From: Arcuatula senhousia
Taxonomy: Eukaryota > Mollusca > Bivalvia > Mytilida > Mytilidae
Assembly (NCBI GenBank): GCA_963971305.1
Contig: OZ020306.1
Span: 34,555,512-34,619,511 of the forward strand
DNA length: 64,000 bases
Reading direction: 5' to 3'
Made by a program: the position numbers and the translations under genes. Below, piece after piece: positions 15,201 to 24,200 of this stretch. Numbering within the stretch: position 1 is the first letter of the stretch; the number at the start of each line of letters is the position of its first letter. The notes under the pieces are model-generated. The model saw nothing but the letters and a program-made list of their open reading frames with translations. It was not told the origin of the DNA and did no database searches.

Positions 15201-18200
15201 TAAATATTTTTGAATGTTTTCTAGTTTAAATCTCTATTTTCTAAATATTTCCTTCCTTAAATTTTGTGTTGTATAATATTATAGTATACACTCATATAAA
15301 AATTTCTATTGTGCTTCCAAGAGATGAGGTCATGTGGCATGTAGACTTTTGTTGGTTCAACCGTTGTTAGGTTGCTTGGTAAGGTCACCTGCTTGCAACA
15401 TTTTTCATGTGACCTCATAGGTTTTTGCTGTTTTTGAGTATCTTATTAATATTTGATATAGCAGTTATCACTCTCGTTGGTGTGTGACTCAGAGCTTCTT
15501 TCCTGACAAGAGTAAGGAAAGCCTGAAAAGAAGCCCTCATGTGACCTTATTTTCTTGGGGAAAGATGAATCTGGGTCACACACCAACTAGGGTGAAAATT
15601 GTATAGGGTTGTCCCTTTCTATACATGTAACATGCTTATGCAAAATACAGTACAACAAGTCACTATAAAGATACTTTTAACTCAAAGGTTAAGCCAAAAG
15701 GATGCTAAACATTTGTGCCATTTGCCAATTAAACTAGCAATGTATTGCTAAAAGGGTTTTAGTTAACAAAATACAAATGTATATGATAAATTAACTCAAA
15801 TTTCCTTTTTAAGCAATATAAAGGAACAGTTTTATCAAAAGTCTATTAATGGAGAATAAAAAAATATTTCCTGTTCTTTGGTTATCCTTATAATGAATAA
15901 AAGCTTTTTCAAATTCAATTAAATTTGAAGAGCCCATTTCCTTTAAAAGCTTGTGGCTTTCCGTCTCAAATTAGGAATGAGAAAAAAGACATAAGTGCAT
16001 ACTTTTAAAGTTCTAATTATACTAACGATTATTGAATATTCAACTTACTTTATTTTGTTGTGAGCTTTCTATCGATTGGATGTCTAAGTAACATATATTG
16101 TGTTCTTGCTGAAATGAGAGAAAGACTTCCTTATAGCAATTTTAAAATGAAGATCTTAAATATATCTAATTATCTATAATCTATATTTGTACATGTATAT
16201 CTATTCATTTATACCCCAAAATATGTATACAATGGGTAAAATTACTAAAGTGTGCATTTATTTCCTGGGCTCCGCATTCAGTTTTGAGTTTAAAAGGAAG
16301 CAGGAATTCATTTGAATTGTAAAATGCAAATGTGTTTCTTAAAGACACTTCACGAAATCAGCTGAAAACAATATTTAGCTTGAGCTTGTTTTAAAAACAA
16401 ACAAACAGACAGAAAATTTAGAGCTGAGTTATGTTCCAAAGGGACATGAAGAAAATTTGTCTTTTAAGTATTAAAATATTTGGTCAATTAAAATGTATTT
16501 TCTTTGACAAATTGGTTGAAGCATCATTTTCTATTTAAAAATGAAATTTGAAAAAGCACAATTTGATCTTAATGGAATTCAAATATTGAAAAAAAAATAT
16601 GTTCAACAAACCTTTGACAAAAACCAACTTCCATAAGGAAAAGAGAAATAAAGCTCAAATGAAATTTTTCTACAGTTATTTTTACATAATCCCAAAAAAT
16701 CCTTTGTAACTGGGATAGAACATTCGAAAATAATTGTTTTAACCGGAAAATAAATGTTGACAAAATCAATGTTTATCTACCTTCCTAAAGATAGGAATAA
16801 TGACATTTCTTAATTAAATCCATTTGTACATTCTCTAAAACTATCTTCCCCATATCCCATTATTGCGAATACAAAACATACATATACATGTAGGAGTCTT
16901 TTGTTATGATGAGAATTCTAAAACAAACACCTACATGTAAGTGTAAACTAAAATGTCAAACCTGCTAATAATATAGTTAGTTTGCATCACAATGGTTTTG
17001 GAAAGATTTTGGTTTAACCTTATTAGTTTATACTGGATTGGGAAACAAGTTACAAGCTTGCATCATGTGAATTCCTCTCTGCTTTGCAAGTGTGGCCATA
17101 GAGTAGCAGCCCCCATTGGGCCTTCTCTCATCTAACTCTATAAAGGGGCCTTTAACATGCATAGGGTATTGGTCTTCCCATAGAGGGGAGGGGACAACCA
17201 TTTACTGTCCATTCTAAATGACTAGTAATACTTTGTTTTTTGAGACCATAAGGATTTTACGTAATTCTCAAATATAACTGACAAAGTTAGATAAGTAGCC
17301 AATGGTAAATCCCATTATCCCAACTACATGTATTTTTTTTAACTGGATCAAACAGAATTATTGGTGTATCAAAACAATTTTTATATGAGTCTCCATCAGT
17401 TTGTTTCATAACATGTGAACTTGTCTAAGATGACCTTACTAAGCATTAAAATAAGTTTTCCATTATTGTGAGGATTAAAATTTCAAAAATCTTACCTTTT
17501 AGCTTTAAGACCATTAATTTATATAAAAAAAATCTTTTGAAAGCTTCTGTATGTTAACTTTATACAGTTCAGTGGCAAATTAAAAATAATTTTTTCCTGC
17601 TTCCCTTTTTATTGAATATTTATATCTACAAAATGTACATATATGAAAAAAAGATTGAACAGATAATTGTCATGATTGTAGATATAACAGTTTCATTTCC
17701 CTATACATTTTGTACATAACAGTAACCTTAAATCTTTAATTTTACTTGGAATAAATTTTTGCAAAGTACTGAGTTCTTTAATACACCTAACAAATATTTT
17801 GCTATTTTACTAACCACACTGTTTTTTGTTGTTGAAAATATAAAATGTTTTTAACTTTATTAAGATATTTGTCATCATGGTCATAGAAAGTTTAGAAAAT
17901 GTGTTTAATGAAAAAGTGTTAATTCAAAAGCACTTTAGCACATGTGATTTTTCAGATGGGATTGGATGGGATAGTAGCTATAGGGTGGGTGGGCATATGA
18001 GGTGGAATAGATTTATATCTCATGGATCCCGGAGGGATAGAAAATCTCAATATTAATATTTAGCTTCAAAAGGAAAATTTGATAAATTTGAAAAAGTCAA
18101 CATGGTGCAATTGTAACACCTAGACAGACAGAGATAAAAAAAAATCTGAATGTAATATAAAAGTTATTTCATTGCTTAAATTTCAAACAAAACAGTTTTC

Positions 18201-21200
18201 TTTTATTTATTTACAGACCATGCATGGCCATGATAAAATTTACAACTTCTGCATTCCACTGAAAAAAAAATTGAAAAAGTTTACTTTGTCATCCTATCGT
18301 ACAAAGCAAACAGTCATGTGACCTTATTCTAATCTCGAACCAGGAAGCACATTATCCTATTCAGATAATTCTATCAACATACCAATCCAGTTTTACTATA
18401 AAAGACTTTATATGTTTATGATTGTCGACATATAAAATTGATGTCATTCGTTTAAAAGATTGTATTTTTTTTATAAGGAACAAAAAGTTATTTCAATTAG
18501 TTATTGCATAATAAGAATATAAATATATTTTTGAGGACATTAAAAAGGCAAAAATAAAAGTATAATATTAAATAAAAGTTAATCTAAAATGAATATTAAA
18601 ATTCAAGGGACTGTTTTGGTCCTATTTCAATTAATCTCTCAGGTCCTGTATATTAGTGTTGTAACAGATTGTATGTTAATTGTGATCACCCTCATTTTTA
18701 TTAAAAATCAAACAAATTGCATAAAAAAAAATTTTTTTTGGGGGGGGGGGCATTTTTGAAATAAAAATCAACAACCTGATCAAACTTTGATCAATCACAC
18801 CCTTCCCAGAATCCTTAAAAGTCCCTGCTTTGATAATTAAAATCATTTCATTATAACTATTCAATTTAATGGGTAATCAGATTTCAATAGACATGTAACA
18901 GAATAAATCAGTGTCACAGGTCTACTACATATGTATCAGTACATGTAATAATCAGCCATGTACAAGTTTGATCTAATTACATGTACATTATATGGTTTTA
19001 CGGCCAGTCAGAATCTGTGTAATGTGTTATTCAGTACATTAATATGTCAGGTGTATTACTAAGAAAACACTTAAAGATAAAATGATTACACCACAAACTG
19101 TCCATTTACAGTAATTGCTTTCAAAGAAAAGTGGTTTGATTTAACTGTGAAAAAGTGATAAAATGAATGAGAAAATCAAATTTATCATGTAAATGTGATT
19201 AAAGTTAGATAAGATAACAAGTGTCAAAATGATACTACGAAAGTGATCTGATAAGTCTATAGCAACTAATGACAATCAATGTTCATGTATCAAACTGTTA
19301 CATGCAATAACATAACTTAATTCTAAGTTCACAAAAAATTAACATAAATGTGACCAAATAAATAGAGACCATATAATTATGCCATATACATGTAGGAACA
19401 GAACACTAAAATTTCTAAGACTGGTAATAGTAGAATTTTTTATAAAAAAAACCCTCTTATTTCATGATGGTGTCAAACTTATATGATGCATGCAGTGACA
19501 GTAACATGTACAAAGAATATTAAGGTTTTGGATATATTTCTACATTTTCTGTCATTTTCCATTTGCATTAGTAAATTTACTGCTACAGCTTACCCATCTT
19601 TTGTATTATATCATTGACAGACAAATAAGACATTAATAATTCAAAATGGGCATATGTATGTATTTTCAAATCCCCTTGACAATTTCAAACATAGAACAGG
19701 CAATGGCAAGTGTCCGTAGATATTTCAAAATTCAGTTAAATTGCCTTGATCTTTTGGCTACATGTATATGCCTCGCCTTTTACAACAAAACAATAGACAC
19801 TTCAAACTCAAAATTATATGCCTCTCCTTGTATAAAACAAGGACAGACAAGAATAGGCACTTCAAAATCAATATGATTGTATAAAATTAAATGTAAATCT
19901 ATCAGGAAATATTTGAACGCTACAACAAAAGGTCAACAACATGCAAGTGCCCAAGGTCAATCTATTCATCACATTCATAGTTAGTTATACTACTGCATCT
20001 AAACCTTTACACATTTTAATACACTGTTTTGCAGGTACAAAGATAACATGTTTTTTCATAACAATATATTTGACTTCTGGCAGAAAAATTAATAATGTAA
20101 ATATCAAAGAAGCCTTAACCACATCTTAAATAATTTTACTTGTATTCTAAAATGTTGACTGACTTGGGAGTTAACATTGTGACTATACCTAGATATAGGT
20201 CAGCAGTGGTGTTTCTGAAATGTTTTCTAAAGTTAAAAAAAAAAGTCTAAAAATGTTTAACAGAGAAAAGTGTAATTTTTTACCACATAATCAGAATTAG
20301 TCTGAAATCGCTTGAACATCCTATGACTTTCTTTTCAGACAAGCTGGGCCGTGTGACGTAAGAGCAATCTCAGACTAAATTAGAACATAATATATACATG
20401 TACGTAAGATATTGTGCTTTTAGCTGCTTTTGGAATTTGTCTACAGAAGCATTATTGCAAAACAGTGCGTATAAGATTCCTGGGTATGGTAGTATTAAAT
20501 AAACTGGCAAATTGTAATACCTTTATATGATACTTATTTTCACGTCCCTACAGTATAAAATAGGTTACATGTAACTAACATAAAGAAAAGTCTAAAAGTG
20601 ACTGTAAAACACTGTCACAGTCAAAGTATATTCTATGCCACTTTCAATACTAAAGACTTATGCATCTAAAAGCAAGACTGCAAAGGATCACTTTTCAAAG
20701 GTTTTTTTTCATTATTACTCCCTAATTAATGTTAAAGTTTTATATTTTCATAATAAAACAGCCCCCGCCCCCAAAAAAGTTTATCTCATGCAGATACATA
20801 TTTTTAAATAGAAACAAATGTATATGAAGAAAATAAATAATGATTCACATATACATGTGCTGCAAGGAAAATTACAATGTATACTGTGAATGCATTTATC
20901 ATCTATATTTTCATGGGGTTATAAGACATTTTGTTGAATTCTTAATTTTTTTGTTTATGATTTTGTTTGCTACCCTTGAAAACCACAAAATTGGTACCCC
21001 ACAAATAAGGTCATTATAAAATAGTTCCTAGATTCTCATCCAAATTTCTTGGAAAAATGGGGCTGACAGGCAATTTTTTATTTTTTATCCATTTTGCTAA
21101 AATATTCTGCCATCAAAGGAAAGTGACCAAAAATGAGACATAAGTTACCAAAAATTCCCCCAATTTTTTTTAAATTAAAGCCTGAAAAAAATCACATTTC

Positions 21201-24200
21201 TTAAAGGATGGAACAGGGGAAGTAAATCTAGAATATTTTTTATATTGGCCTTATTATGAAAGCACCATATCCATTTGAATCACTTACTGGAGATTTGGAT
21301 ACTTTAGTGTTGAAGACAAACAATCTGGTTCCAGAGAATGCCTAAAATAAATATAAACAAATATATCTATAAATATGTGAGAATATTGTACAAACATATT
21401 TATCCTTAGCCTGTTTCCATATATATGTACTATATAAATCTTATTAGATATGTTTCACTGTTGTTTTTTTTAATTCTGTAACATGTGTAAATTATAATCT
21501 ATATATCTACATGTATAATATAATAAACAGTCTCTTCATATTCATTTGTACGACATAAATAAAATTGTTGTGAAGCTGTGCAAATAAATTCCATGTACAT
21601 GTACTTCTATTTTCATCCTTAGCCTTTTTTATGTATGTTTTCTTTGTGTGTGCTTAGAGTAACATGCTCTTTTTTTTTATAATAATTGATGATACCAACC
21701 TATCATATACATATGTACAGGTACACTTTATTGCAGAACTACGGTTCCTGATAATATTTTCTCCTACAGCCCTTTTCAAAAATTCACCCAGAATTACGAT
21801 TTCAGTTCTTTTATTTTCATTTTTGCAACAGTGGTTTCCCTTTTTGGGTAGGCCAAATGATGTGAACAACGTTGAGCTATGGAAAACATCAATTTTTTCC
21901 TATCTGTTTTTGGCATAACTTCCCCTCCTTGATTGGAGTGAAGTCTTATATGTAAACTTAAGTTTTAGTCCTTTAAAACTTTGCCATTATGCCCATACAG
22001 ATTTAAAATGTTTTACCAAGTTGACCATTTTTAGTCAATTTCAACAGATTTTCAATGGCGAGGCCGACTCAGAAGTTGTAAACCAGTGGTTTAGAATTAA
22101 AAGATTTCTAAGGTCCGCATGTCAGGAAAGTAGTTTTAAAAAAGGACTATATCTTATTAACATGTATTCCTTGTTATAAGATTTCAATTTACTTACAATG
22201 ACTCTGTTTTCCCATTTCTCTTGTTTGATTTCTTGTTTGACCATTCGTTTGATGTACAGCTTGGTTCTTCGTCCAAGATGCTCTCGTATTGCATCTGTGG
22301 AAATAAGAATAAACAACATGGAAAGATAAGTTTAACTTGAAGGTAAACCTAATTTTGGGTGCAAATGGACAGACTTTTAACACTATTCCCTATTTTTGTA
22401 TAGAAGAAGAAGAATATTTTATTATCCATGAGAATGGGCCCACATGGGGGCATATTACAGTGCATATAAAATGTGTATAACAATAAATAATAAATATTAT
22501 CTATGATAGTTAATGTGTTAATATATAGACCCAGGTACATATTGTGTGTTATCTCCCATTTGCAGAGTTATCTTCTCTTCCCAGAAGGTATTTTATACTA
22601 GTTATTGAGTGAAAAAATAAGTTTTTCTGCATTTATAATAAACAAAAAAATGTCCAAATGTACAATATGATTATTTTGAAAATAGGTATATAACACGTTT
22701 TTCTGATTTAATAGGGTCTGCTAAGCCGTCTGTTAATTAAAAAAATTAAAATAAAACCTTATTTTTCCAATTCATTGCAATGTAATATAACCTACCATTG
22801 GAAGACAACCTTGTAAATGGGAGATAATTCACTATTTACAGAATAGGGAATATGCATTCTGTTTTCATATTAATTGAAATTGAATATGAAAACCTTGAAT
22901 AGATTTCATTTTGAGATGTAGATCCTTGGAATGAGTGTTACTGTACTTGGCACAATTAAAAACAGCCAACTGCCTGCGATGTACAATGTATACAGAATGT
23001 AGATCAGTGATCACAGCTTGCTGCTCTGCCAAGATTTGAAGAATAAGTGAAGACATGCTTATATACATGGACATTACTTTTGACTGTGACTTTATGCATA
23101 TTTCAGTATTATTTACTCTAATTTGTAAATTAAATGTTAAAACTACATCTGTAATGATACAGATCTCTATACAAATGTAACAGCCGTCTTCCTATAGTAT
23201 TGATATCAATTACAGGAAATAATTGGAGATAACACTGATAAATGCAAACTCATTGGGTATATTCTATTTCCCCTAACCTTTATTGAAATGGGTCATTATT
23301 CTACATGCATAATGCAGTAGTTTAAATGTACATGCACAATGTAAAAAATGTACACTTCATTGGCTTAATCTTCCTGTTTGATGCATTTGGATGACAAGAA
23401 TTGGAATCTTTAAGGGGGTATTTAGCCTGTGTTTTTAAGTCTAAGGTAAACAGGAAGTTGATAATTAAAACTGAGAAAACTCCACACACCCTTAAGTTAA
23501 AGGGCAGGTGATAAAGCTCTCAATCGGATACAAGTATCAAAGAGTATTTACTGACTGTACAATGTACATGTAGGTGCAATAAAAATCTGCTTTAGAACTT
23601 TTCAAATGCAGATACAGAACCAGGCATGTATAGGATGAGACTGTCCTTGCATGATCAGGGACCGACCATTTAATATTAGAAGGGGTGCCTTGGTTTTTCC
23701 TGAAAAAATATTCTGTCACAATGCCTTCAAATAATAGAAACAATAAACCAAGACGCCATTCAAGTAGAATTATTTTTCCACGCTCTGACCAATACAATAG
23801 AGCAAAACCCCTTCAAGTAAAATGGTTTGTCCCTCAGAGTTAGTGGTACATGTGTATATGAAGTCCCAAATAACATCACCCTTGGCTTGAGTGAATGAGT
23901 GAGTTGGTGTTTTATGCCCTTGCAAGGCTATATAGGTTATTTAAAGGCGATGAACAAACAAACAAACAAACAAACAAATTCTTTATTGTCAATCAAGACG
24001 CCCACGAATGAGCTGAACAATCACATTGATAATCACAATATACATTTAATTAGAGTTGATTACAATGATTTTAAATAAAATAAAAATAAAATATTTCTAG
24101 TTTTAAATAAGCACAGTGATCCTTAGTTAATTATATTATGATTACCAGAGCAGAGCACTTACTATGATCATGATAGTGTTAATATATATAGTGATAAGAG

